This document shows positions 12,901-24,400 of a stretch of DNA of 64,000 nucleotides, piece by piece. Position 1 is the first letter of the stretch. Each line of letters starts with the position of its first letter. The position numbers and the translations under genes were made by a program. Origin of the DNA: Blastobasis lacticolella (lineage: Eukaryota > Arthropoda > Insecta > Lepidoptera > Blastobasidae); the NCBI GenBank assembly GCA_905147135.1, contig LR990039.1:28889708-28953707 (forward strand), given 5' to 3'. Below the pieces are notes generated by a model. It searched no databases and had not been told where the DNA came from. It saw only the letters and a program-made list of their open reading frames with translations.

Positions 12901-13091
12901 TGAGGTTATTATTATATTATTTTATGGTACATATCAGCAATAATTTTTTTAGGAATCTTTAACATTAGTTCCCTGAGCTATTTGAACAAATAAAACTCTT
13001 AAGCTTAGATCAACAGATCAACTACGCCAGTTTTAAGCCTAGTTTTTGCCTATAGCCGAATATTTATATCCGTTCTTCTAAACGAATAGAG

Positions 13092-13626
13092 TAGGGATGC
13101 AATACCGGGATCCCGAAATACCGGGATCACAGACTGGCGGGATTACAGAGAAGCATGGTTTATACGTGATACGCGGGGGCGGCCTGTGGGCCGTGGTCTG
13201 GCTGGCTGGGCACTGGCTAAGTGATGCGATGAATACTAAGCGATGAGATGAGATGTATGAACTTATAGGGAAAAATATGGGGTGGTTCGATAGTTAAGCT
13301 CGCAACTTCAAGTTTATTTCCAACATAATGTTTAATTTGCTTACGATGTTGCTTGTGGTGTGTACGTAATTATTTCAATTTATGTTGATATTGACTAGAG
13401 TATGTCAATTTATCTCTTAATCTTTGTCTAAAAATAACCATTTTAAATGTACCAAAAACCTTGTGTAATATGGATTAAAATTTAAACCATGAAAACGAGG
13501 CCTATAAGGTCTTTATAACTATTGATTTCTGAGGTGTAAGTCCATCCTGCGGGATCCAGCGGGACTAAGATGCTTCAGTCCCGCAAATACCTGGATTGAA
13601 ATTATCTTGCGGGATTGCATTCCCTA
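13092..13626. mobile_element. Non-autonomous hAT-type MITE with target duplication
   Basis: The left end tagggatgcaataccggga and the complement of the right end (tagggaatgcaatcccgc) form imperfect terminal inverted repeats. The flanks gaatagag (13084-13091) and gaatggag (13627-13634) match at 7 of 8 positions, the 8-bp target duplication expected of hAT transposition. Internally there are further gggat/atccc words near both ends. It has no coding capacity at 535 bp. It lies in the spacer upstream of Nmdar1. Confidence 0.7.
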
Positions 13627-13833
13627 GAATGGAGGAAACTTTTGTGGTAGGTAGATTTGTAGTTGATAAAATATAATCTAATTATTTTCGTTTTTGCTAC
13701 CTTTAAGGATTCGACATCGTTATGGGCTACGTAAAATCAAAGACACACAGCACAACCCTGAAAATAGTGCAGTGATGCGAGATTCGAGCTACGTTATTTT
13801 CAATAGGGTTGTCCAAAATTGATTCGGAATAAT

Positions 13834-13984
13834 CGCGCATGCGCTATTGCCATGGCGACCGCGGACGAGGCTCCATCTGCCGCAGCCTCCTAACATCCAA
13901 CATCTCGACTCGAGCGGCAACACCCATGTTTATATTCACAATTTAAAGTTGAAAGTGCGGTTATATAAATATTACACTACAAAA
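13834..13984 (+). promoter_or_regulatory. Candidate Nmdar1 promoter and untranslated first exon
   Basis: An isolated GC-rich patch in AT-rich DNA contains gcgcatgcgc, a perfect palindrome matching the core of the NRF-1 site. A short upstream reading frame follows in good context (gccATGG, 13852-13893, MATADEAPSAAAS). A consensus donor GTGAGT lies at 13985. A matching acceptor (gcttggggcag) lies at about 15383-15393, just before the Nmdar1 start codon at 15408. Assignment to Nmdar1 is inference from order and splice signals. Confidence 0.35.
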
Positions 13985-15154
13985 GTGAGTATTTATTTTA
14001 GTATTTTCTTATTCGGTTCTCGTTTTAGATTACTGTGGTTAAAGCTGTATAATAAAAATCCTTAATTGATTGGGTAAGTACTCGTTGGTTAACTTTTGGG
14101 CGTGCCGCTCTTTGACACATGCACGTAGTAAGGTAGTAAAGTAAAACACGAAGTAAACTACGTTAAATAAATACAGCTGGTTATTGCCAAATTTTTTTTA
14201 TATCGTTAGAAGGATAGGTAATAGTTTTAATCACTTTAGTAGAATATAGTTTAATGATCGACCGGTGCATAATATGAAATGCATTTATAGGTTACGTAAC
14301 TTGTACGAAGTTTAAACACGATATTTGAACGGACCCGCCCGAACACAGGGGATAAAAAAAATTCACTTCCTACTTGCTTACTTTCAAGTTGGCTGTTCAA
14401 ATAAATAATTTGACTTTAGATTTTTAAGTTAACGTTAATTTATTTACAAATTAAAAAAAACTATTATTTACAGGAAACTAAAACTAACCAACCTTACCTA
14501 GGTTAGTTTTAGGCTGAACTAAAGAAAAAAGAAAGTGACAAAGTGTCGTAATGAATCTACGTAGATATAGATCCATTTATTAGTTACAGGGCGTGTGTAC
14601 AAACATAACTCGCCCAATGACGAGGTCGCTGTTGCTAAATTTTGTATTGCCGCCAAATGATAGTTCCAGTTTTAGTCACCTGGTAAGATAAGCTTGTACA
14701 TTATTATGCTCTGTCAAATAAATGACCACGCCTATGAAGTGTCGTATTTTTTCGGCTAAATGCAATACTATTAATGTCGTACTTCATTAATAGGTATTAG
14801 TGAAGAGCCACAAACTATCGAAAATCGGTTTTCATATAATGCGCTTATTACACATTCCTAAATTCAGTAACTGAATTCAGAAACAAAAAGCGTGAGAGCA
14901 AATCAAAGTGGAATGTATTATTCATAGAATAAGGTCCATTTTTGTATCTCGGATTTTTGAAAAGCGGAGAGTCGCGTGACTTAATATAAGTGAGTAATAA
15001 GCGCATAAAATAAGTTCTAAAATATAAAAACTTAAATTTTTTTTTACTATTTTTATACAAAACCTACGAATTATTAATATACGAAAAAGATAACACTTCC
15101 ACAGCGCAATAATTAATGTGTTGACAATAAAAGCAGTACTTTTTAATTATATAC

Positions 15155-15280
15155 TAGTGGACCCACCGCGACTTAGTTCGCATACCTACTTTACACCTAC
15201 CTACCCTTTTTTTACTTGCTTCTAATTATAAACTTTACTCTTGAATCACTCTATCTATTGTTGAAAACCGCATTAAAATC
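15155..15280 (+). repeat. Interspersed repeat fragment (family C-tail)
   Basis: Reads agtggacccaccgcgactta, tcgcatacctactttacacc, gaatcactctatctattg, aaaccgcattaaaatcc. Nearly the same order recurs at 16250-16400, and inverted at 51545-51710. This is the tail of a common lepidopteran retroposon, here just upstream of the Nmdar1 start exon. Confidence 0.65.
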
Positions 15281-15407
15281 CTGAACAGCGAGAAGTTTTC
15301 CTTAATGCGTAGTCTTAAAGTCCGATCGGTCTGTGCCCACCAAGTCCGATCAGTTCGACTCTCGATAACTCTTGTTTCCCGTGCTTGGGGCAGTCCGCAT
15401 CCCCAGG

Positions 15408-18400
15408 ATGTGGTGGTGGGTGACGCTGGTGGCGGGCTGGTCCGCGATCGCCGCCGCCGAGGAGCCCCGCCGCCGCTACTCCAACCCGACCTACTACAAC
15501 GTGGGCGGAGTGCTATCCAGCAACGAGTCAGTGGTCTTCTTCAAGGACACCATCTCGGTAAGAAATTTTCTTCAGAAAAGTATTATCTTCAGATAAACGT
15601 TACGATGGGCGACTGTGCGAGCGCAGTGTAGGACGCCCTCGGGCCAGCTTAAGCGGCGATTTGGGAAAGGCTGCAGGTGGAGGCCCATGTCCAGCAGTGG
15701 ACTGCTATAGGTTAACAACTTAAGAATGTCAGTATTATCACATAAAATGCTATGCGACACGGCATTGTCGAACCGGCAACGGTGTGTTTAGGTATGGCTA
15801 ATGGCCCAGTTGCCAAAGCCTATTGAAAAAAGATGCAAACGCCGCTCCGCGGACTGTTTGTCACTTCAATGCATGCCTCTAATATATATCTGCTACTGCA
15901 CTGTTGCCACGAAATAGGTATGTTGTGGGAACGCTCTGCTCTGGAAAAGGACAGCCCCTTAAGACGGATGACCTTGTAGTGTAGCTAAATAGTGTGGAAG
16001 GATCAGGAGGATGCATTATGTCTCTGGCAGTTATTATTTGACGGAATACCGCGCGGCGTAACCCACATTTACTACTAGTTGATTGACGGATTTTTGAATT
16101 TTCTTTTTCCAGAACTTGAACTTCAAAAGCAAGTATGTGCCGCGCGGCGTCACCTACCACGACTACTCGATTCTCATGGACCCCAATCCCATAAAGACGG
16201 CTCTCAACGTGTGCAAAGACCTCATCGCCCATAGGGTGAGTATTTTGTTAAACACTAGTGGACCCGGCGCGACTTTGTTCGCGTACACATACTTTATACC
16301 TAATGTTTCTTTTCTTGGTTATAAACTTTCCACTTGAATCACTATCTATTGTTGAAAACTGCAGATCTAAGCGAACATAGATACATAGGACACACGATGG
16401 GAAGCGACTTTGTTTAATACTATGTATGTTTCGGTGGAGATATTCGTAGAACGGTTATCTCCACCGAAGCCGAAACTATGTCAGCCAATGAGTACTTACA
16501 CAAACTTTTAATATTATTTCGTACCTCCACATTCCCTGGAAATATTGAATGGAAATGTCGATTACGACTGTGGCATGCTGTAAATCCCCACTCGCCCGCA
16601 GGTATACGCAGTGGTGGTGTCCCACCCGCTCACGGGGGACATGTCCCCGGCTGCCGTCTCCTACACCAGCGGGTTTTACCACATCCCAGTAGTGGGGATC
16701 TCTTCGCGGGATTCGGCGTTCTCTGACAAGAACATCCACGTGTCGTTCCTGCGTACCGTCCCGCCGTACTCCCACCAGGCTGACGTGTGGGTGGACGTGC
16801 TGAAGCACTTCAACTATATGAAGGTCATCGTTATACACAGCTCGGACACCGATGGCCGCGCCATTCTTGGCAGGTAAGACAGTTGCAGAGATGTAGGTGT
16901 TCCTACCTCCGTGTGGAAAGGATTTACAAACAACCACTGAATATTTTACGAGCTTTTATTTAACTTAAAATGTTTGAATAAATTTGACTCACTTCCCGGT
17001 GTTCAATTGAAGTTTGGTATACCTATGTAAGTTGGATGACAATGTATTAATATGGTACCTTGGAACTGGTCTGATGATAGATTCTGAAGGTGTTAATAAG
17101 AACTACTGAACGCAACAAGATAACCCCGGTCGTGTTTTAGCTCTAGGGAATGGTATTGATGAGTACTATACCGCACGATAAAAGCTTGATATGAAAAAAT
17201 AATTTTCATTTGGAACTTATTTATATTAAAGTAATCTAATTATTATTAGTGCATATTATTGGTCGATATAATTGGTGCAGTAGGTTAACCAAATTAACCC
17301 CATTATGAGACTATTATCAGTTTCAGACCTATGTTAAAACCAAGCAATGTGAGCGTGTACATTCAATGATAACGTAATATAGAAAATAGTACGTAATCTT
17401 GCATTTTTTTTTATACCACCAAGGTGGCAAACAAGCTTACGGCCTGCCTGATGGTAAGCAGTCACCGCAGCCTATGGACCCCATTTTAACCCCTTTCTTG
17501 AAGAACTCCATGTTGTACTCTCCATGCATGCACTTAATCATAGGTTCTTCTTACCACTATTTCTTACTAGGTTCCAAACGACGTCTCAGAACGTGGACGA
17601 AGACGTGGACCGCAAGGTGGTGGTGGAACAGGTGATCGAGTTCGAGCCGGGGCTGGACTCCTTCGCCGAGAAGCTGAGTGACGTGAAGAGCGCCCAAGCC
17701 AGAGTCTTCCTCATGTACGCGAGGTAAGATCGGCATTACATGCTAGGCCATTTCTCACAGGAACAACGAGTCTAGGTACTACACATCACACTTGCAGCTC
17801 GACACTTCATTGCTTTTAATTAGTGGGTGTCATAAACACTACACCCAAGTACACAAAAACCCAGATTACAGAAATGAAACTCACATTCAGAACTACAATT
17901 TCTTTCGAAATTATTGCCTTGTAATTTTCAGTGAAGCTACTGCCATCTGGCCTCCGTGACCCTGTTAATAAAGCCCTCCATATTATTGAATGCTTTTTGT
18001 CATAATCTCTACATTTGGCAGGCGCATTGGAGACAACATTGTTGATAATATCCAATCAAAACTTCCCAGTTTAGTCTAGCTATTATCTGGTCTGCTTCTA
18101 CGACTAGCTATAGTAATAGACATAGCCACACACCACGACACCACTAAGACAAAGCCACTCTCGCAGCAAAACAGACGCCGAGATCATATTCCGCGACGCG
18201 ACAATGCTGAACATGACGACTGCGGGCTACGTGTGGGTGGTCACCGAGCAGGCGTTGGACGCCGCCAACGCCCCTGAGGGACTGCTGGGACTACGACTCG
18301 TCAATGCCACCAACGAACATGCCCACATTCAGGATTCCATGTGAGTATATTTGAACTGTCATCTCCCTAAACTAGAAACTTGTAGTATGAGAACGATAGC

Positions 18401-21400
18401 CAAAGTAAAACAAGGCACACCGAGTCCGGGTACTGGATGGGTGACCGTTTCATACTTTGAGGCTAACAGAAGTACAGTACAGCACGCTACTCATTAGGAA
18501 CGTGTGAGGTTAAGAGTCTCAAAACAGTAGGCCGACCCCCACCTTCTTTAGTCGATTATACGCATTCAAAGTGAACGGTTGTTTACTTTATCTCCGCATC
18601 GGCTGCCCCCCGACGCAAGTAATGACAGTATGCCACCTAATAATGTTGGCACCCGCACTTAGGGTATCTATGTAAGGTAGGCTAAGTAATTGCAGTCATT
18701 ATAGGTCTAAACGTGATAAATTGTTTATTATTCCAACATATTACACATATACATATACTAATATCGCATATTGCAGAAGTAAGTTTAGGTATACCTATTA
18801 TTGTTTACGTACTGAAACCTGATATTTTCAAAAATATGCTATAGGCATAAGCAGTATGACAGCGGTAATACAGACATGCATTTGGGACAGACGGTTGTTT
18901 GCCACTATATTAGGGTTGCAAAAAAACCAATAGGCACCTTCCATTCCAGCTACGTCCTAGCATCAGCCATCCGCGACATGAACACCACCGAAGAGATCAA
19001 CGCGCCGCCTTCGGACTGCGACAATTCTGGCACAATCTGGACCACAGGCCGACTGTTGTTCGACTACGTGAGGAAGCAGAGTCTGGAGAATGGGGCCACG
19101 GGGCATGTGGCCTTCGACGACCATGGAGACCGCGTGTATGCGGAGTATGATATGGTGAACGTGCGTGCGCAGGGCGAGCACGTGGCCGTTGGGAAGTATG
19201 TCTACTCGAAGGTAAGTGCTACACGTCAACTGTTGTTGACGAGTCCAATGCTAAATTCGAGAATCGATCACATTTAGTTCACGATACTGCTGTAATCTCC
19301 GCGCTTTGAAGCCTCCCACTAGGTGGACCGACGATCTGGTAAAGATCGCCGGTACCAGCTGGATGCGAAAGGTACAAGACGACCTTTGTAGAGATCTCTG
19401 GGGAGGCCTATGCTCAGCCGTAGGCTTACGGCTGATATGACGATGTTGTGTAAAGCCACTTTTAAATGACAAGTCAATGAGCAGATTATGTTCAACAGGA
19501 AACGCAAAAAATGCGCCTCGAGTTGAAAGAGCATGAGATAATTTGGATGGGCCGCAGTCCTTCCAAGCCTGAGGGGTTCATGATACCAACTCACCTAAAG
19601 GTAAGAGAGTGTGCAACCACAGAAATCAAAATAGGTAAGTTACAACTTAACACTAACAAGCGGCTACAACTCGGCCACTACTGGTGGTTACTATATATGG
19701 GTTAAAGATGTCGACAAATTCACGTGCTATGTGCTATTGTCTTTTGTATCTTATGTAGATTTCTGTGATTGCAAACAATCATATAAGTTCACCTATAGAA
19801 GGATCAAAGAAAAAAATACTGGGAATACTTTCAGGTGCTCACAATAGAGGAAAAGCCGTTCGTATACGCTCGCCGAATAGACGACAACTGCGAATGCAAC
19901 GAAGACGAAATACCATGCCCACATTATAATGCTAGCAATAGTTCAGGTACGATTTTACTTGCGGAGAGATTTCATTATATTCAGTTGGTTAACATGCCTG
20001 GTTGGTCTGCAAAGGTCCCGGGTTCGATTCCCAGCCGAGCAGAAATTGAAATAATGATTTTTTTTTCTGTTGCAGGTCTCAGTGGTATAATTGTTATATG
20101 AGTAATAAGTATGTATTTAAAAGCTTTGCTTTCTATAGGTATTAAAATAATTATATATAATGTGTGTTATGGGGCTAGATGGCGCTGTGTGAATTGTCCA
20201 AGCATATTCATATTTATTTATTTATATTATTTATTACATTCTAGTTTTAATGTCTGCGCAGGTCAACTATACTGCTGCAGGGGTTTCTGTATGGATCTGC
20301 TGAAGTACCTGTCGAAGTCGATCAACTTCACGTACTCATTGGCGCTGTCCCCCGACGGCCAGTTCGGGAACTATATCATCAAGAATTACTCCAACCCGGG
20401 AGCTAAGAAAGAGTGGACCGGCCTTATAGGTATTTGGTGTGACTTTGTATAACGGCGCTAGTTGAGACGTTACACTTTTTGGAATTTCTACCAGTCTCAG
20501 GATCGCTAGAAGAAAACTTTGATCAATCTCGGTTCGCTGACGGTATTGACGCACACGCGGTGCTAAATCATTACTGGAGGCCTGGTTGAACAGTCTGACT
20601 AGAGTGGTGAGACTGGTTCTGTTCAAGTTGTGGTCGAGACTGTCGTCTCGGAAGCCGTTTAACACCTCGTGACGGTATGTTATCATGATTTTTTGTCAAA
20701 GATCGTGCGTAATGTACAGTACAACACCAAGGCGCATGACCGCCTTAAGAATCATTTTCCTGTGCACTGTTGTGCAGTTGTTAAAGATTTTTAAAGCATT
20801 CATGAATTGAATTTTTCTTTATTTCGTAAAGATATACCCTGGGGTAAAGGGCGAGCCCTTTGGGCATAAGTGACAGCTAATTCCTGCTTCTTATATTAAA
20901 CAGATTTTAACTAAAGTTGCACGAAATGCCGTGTCTGTTACTGAAGCAGCAAAGGATTTTTTTGTGAAATGGTAATGCATTTTTGCTCTTGTAATGTATT
21001 ACTTGATTAAGAGTATATTAATAACACATGGCCGTGTGGTGTCCCTTTCACTCATGTTTTCTAAAATGAGTGTTTTCTAATGTTTTCGAGGCAAAAGATC
21101 AAGAGTCTCCGTAGTCTGGAAAAAGGGCAGCAGCATTTTCCATTGTTATATTTAAACACTGCGATCTCCAACCCGCCTGCCAAGCGTAGAGATTATGGCA
21201 ATAACCTCCCCTTTCGTGGAAGAGGCCCTTAGTCCTGCAGTGGACTGTAACGGGCTGTTGATGATGAATAACATAGAGAGAAAAAATACTTGTTAATACT
21301 GATCGTCGCAGGTGAGCTGGTGTACGAACGGGCCGACATGATAGTCGCCCCGCTGACCATCAATCCGGAACGAGCGGAGTTCATCGAGTTCAGTAAACCG

Positions 21401-24400
21401 TTCAAGTATCAGGGCATCACCATTTTGGAGAAAAAGGTAATGACGTCACTCATGTTAACTTTATTACAACATAAATATACCTATCATTCGACATACTATT
21501 GACTAAAGTCTAGCGATTCCTAAAGAGGGTTCCACGGTACCGGTGTTTCGTAGAAAAGTCACCATAGTATCGCGAAACTATTTATTATTGGCTGTTCAAC
21601 CACACCACACACCAACACCACAACAACAGTCATTAGTAAAGGAAGTATCTATATAGGTAGTAAGCGAGAATTCAGCCCTGATTATTGCACAGCGCGCGGG
21701 TTTGCTCAAAACGCAGGGAAAAATTGCTCATTGATTGATTTCCCTAAGTTACTTTTATGAGGATTTCTTGCTGTTAAGAACCAAAATGTCAAAAAGTTAG
21801 TGCTGTAATTTAAATTGCACAAACTTCTGGATTTGTAAGAAATTGATATAGGGTGCCATAAAAAGAAAAAATTTCGGTGGGTACTTCGTTATCTTAAAAG
21901 TTTAGGGACCCCTACTAGACAAATACAGAAAATGTGCTCGTACGTTAAAATTAGCACGACGAGCGCGTTTATGTCTTTTGTAAGGAAAACAAATAATTGG
22001 AAAAGTTGCTTTTGACTGAGTATAGTGTGACTAACGACCATCTATTTACATTTAAAAGACCTACTTCCCTGCGAAGGCTTTCTAACGCACCGTATTCCAG
22101 CCATCGCGCTCTTCGACGCTGGTGTCTTTCCTGCAACCGTTCTCGAACACCCTCTGGATCCTGGTGATGGTCTCCGTGCACGTGGTGGCGTTGGTGCTGT
22201 ACCTGCTCGACAGGTTCTCGCCCTTCGGAAGGTTCAAGCTGGCGAACATCGACGGCACGGAGGAGGATGCCTTGAACCTGTCCAGCGCTATTTGGTTCGC
22301 TTGGGGCGTGCTGCTGAACAGCGGAATTGGTGAAGGTAAGGCCTTAAAGGTTTAAGGCAACCTGGAAGAGACTTCTTGTTAGAAATAAGTAGCGCCTTTT
22401 GTGTTCTCTCTAAAGGAGGATAGCAAGTTTGCATACATTAAGCGGCCCAGCGCTTTTTACAAAACGATGCAATGTTTAGAAGCGAGACTTAAATTTCTTT
22501 AAGTTTTACTAGAGGGCCGATTTGTATTAGAATTTAACAGTTCACAATTTTTCAACAGTTTATGATCTAACGTACTCTGAATACATTAGAGCGCCGTAAG
22601 AGCACCGGTAATTGTCCAACTCAGAAAGTGGTTCAGTGTTACATAACTCAGAAAAAGTCTTACGAGTCCAACCCAAAAAGATTAAAAATTTAAAAATAAT
22701 AATATAATAATAATAACATAAGTTTATATCAGCTTGACAGTAATACAATTTCATGAGTATTAAGTTATACACATAGGCACCACTACATTTTGTTGTTTTA
22801 CAAACTAAGTACTTAACATGAGTTACAAGTGCATAGATTAGAAACCTATAATGTATGAAATAGTGTACTCAACCCATGTGAGCACTGTCCCTTACACTAG
22901 GATGACCTGTATTGTAAGGTTACAGTACCTTCCATCGGCCTTTTTGTTTAGTTATTGACTTCGTGAATTCATTTATGACTAAACCAGTTAGATATCTTCT
23001 CGCTGGCAAATATTTTTTTCTCCTCTGTGAGTCGAACCCCTTAACCATTACCGGAACTGTATCGGTATTGCCCTCCCCAGGCACGCCTCGCAGTTTCTCC
23101 GCCCGCGTCCTGGGCATGGTCTGGGCTGGTTTTGCGATGATCATCGTGGCCTCCTACACCGCCAACCTGGCCGCCTTCCTCGTGCTGGAGCGGCCGAAGA
23201 CCAAGCTCACAGGAATCAACGACGCTAGGGTAAGTGTACGTGTGATTAAGTTTGTGATTTTTCAGGTTCACAGGCATCATTGATGCAAGGGTAAAGGCGG
23301 TTGGTTCTGTAGCCGTATTCACAATGGCTCGGAAATTGGATTCGGATACGGAATCGACAAAGGACCCCGCAAAAGTTCTTAGGAAAATGTGGTTTCAGTT
23401 AATTTTGATGAAATTTTCATATGTTATAGAGAGTAGAGTTTCCGTGGAATCTATCGGGATTCTGAATAACAGTTTTCGAATCGATCGACACGGATTCGCT
23501 GCTCACAAATTTCATGTCGAATCGTTCGGAAACGGTTTCGAATTATTGTGAATACGGCTACAGATCAAGTTTGCGATTTTTCAGGTTAGAGGAAGATGAC
23601 GGGTCCGGAAGTAATCGTGTTTTCGCAACTAGACTTGACTTGTTTTTATACGGTTGCGGGCATAGACTAATGGGGAACATTTTTATTTGATTTGATTATT
23701 AACAGATCACAGAAACATAAAAATTGTCGTAAAAATAGGTACATAACAAATTAAGCACGTGCCAATTAAGATATGCAAATTAAAAACGAGTAGAAAAAAA
23801 TTAACAATGAACTTAAATATGAAATTACTATCCAGCAGCTATAGATCCTGCCGTTCTATTTGTGAGTTATATTGGATAGGGGTATTTATAAAATTATTAT
23901 TTTTATATTATTATATACCGTTCTAGTACCTTTACCTAAAAATAAATTCATTCAATAAAAAGTACATAATAATAATAAATAGGTACTTAAACCAAATTTA
24001 AGTGTAGTGAATATATGTTTCACAATGAAAATACAGTTCTACGTAAAATAATTGTGTTGTTTGTAGTAATTGAGATAATCAAACTTTAGGTGTCTCGAAT
24101 GTTACCGCCTTTCACCCACAACCGATTTTCTTTATTGTTTATACAATAATGCCCCTTATTTGAGAGGTGGAATTCCTAAGTAATGTGTCTACATGGACTT
24201 CAACATAAAAGTAGGTAATTATATAGTCAGTATAAACAGATCATATATACATATGATCTGTTTATACCCAAAATCACGACTTGCCGTATCAATCACGCTA
24301 CGCATATTGTGTATAGATGTCGACAATAATACAATAAACACATAGAATGTGAATTTCAAAAATACTGCTGCATATTATCCATTTAAATACATTATTTCCT

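Noticed and set aside
18415..18505. 5S rRNA gene
   Set aside because: Only the box C-like word is present; the rest of the 120-nt gene is missing. Kept as a possible 5S-derived repeat.
20000..20040. Possible tRNA gene (A- and B-box-like words)
   Set aside because: The acceptor and anticodon stems do not pair, and an inverted relative at 32180-32405 shows that it is the head of a SINE.
23267..23291. Mini-exon of Nmdar1 (TGIIDAR)
   Set aside because: The intron before it would be about 37 nt, and joining in phase 0 from exon 12 gives an immediate stop. Treated as a duplicated relic.
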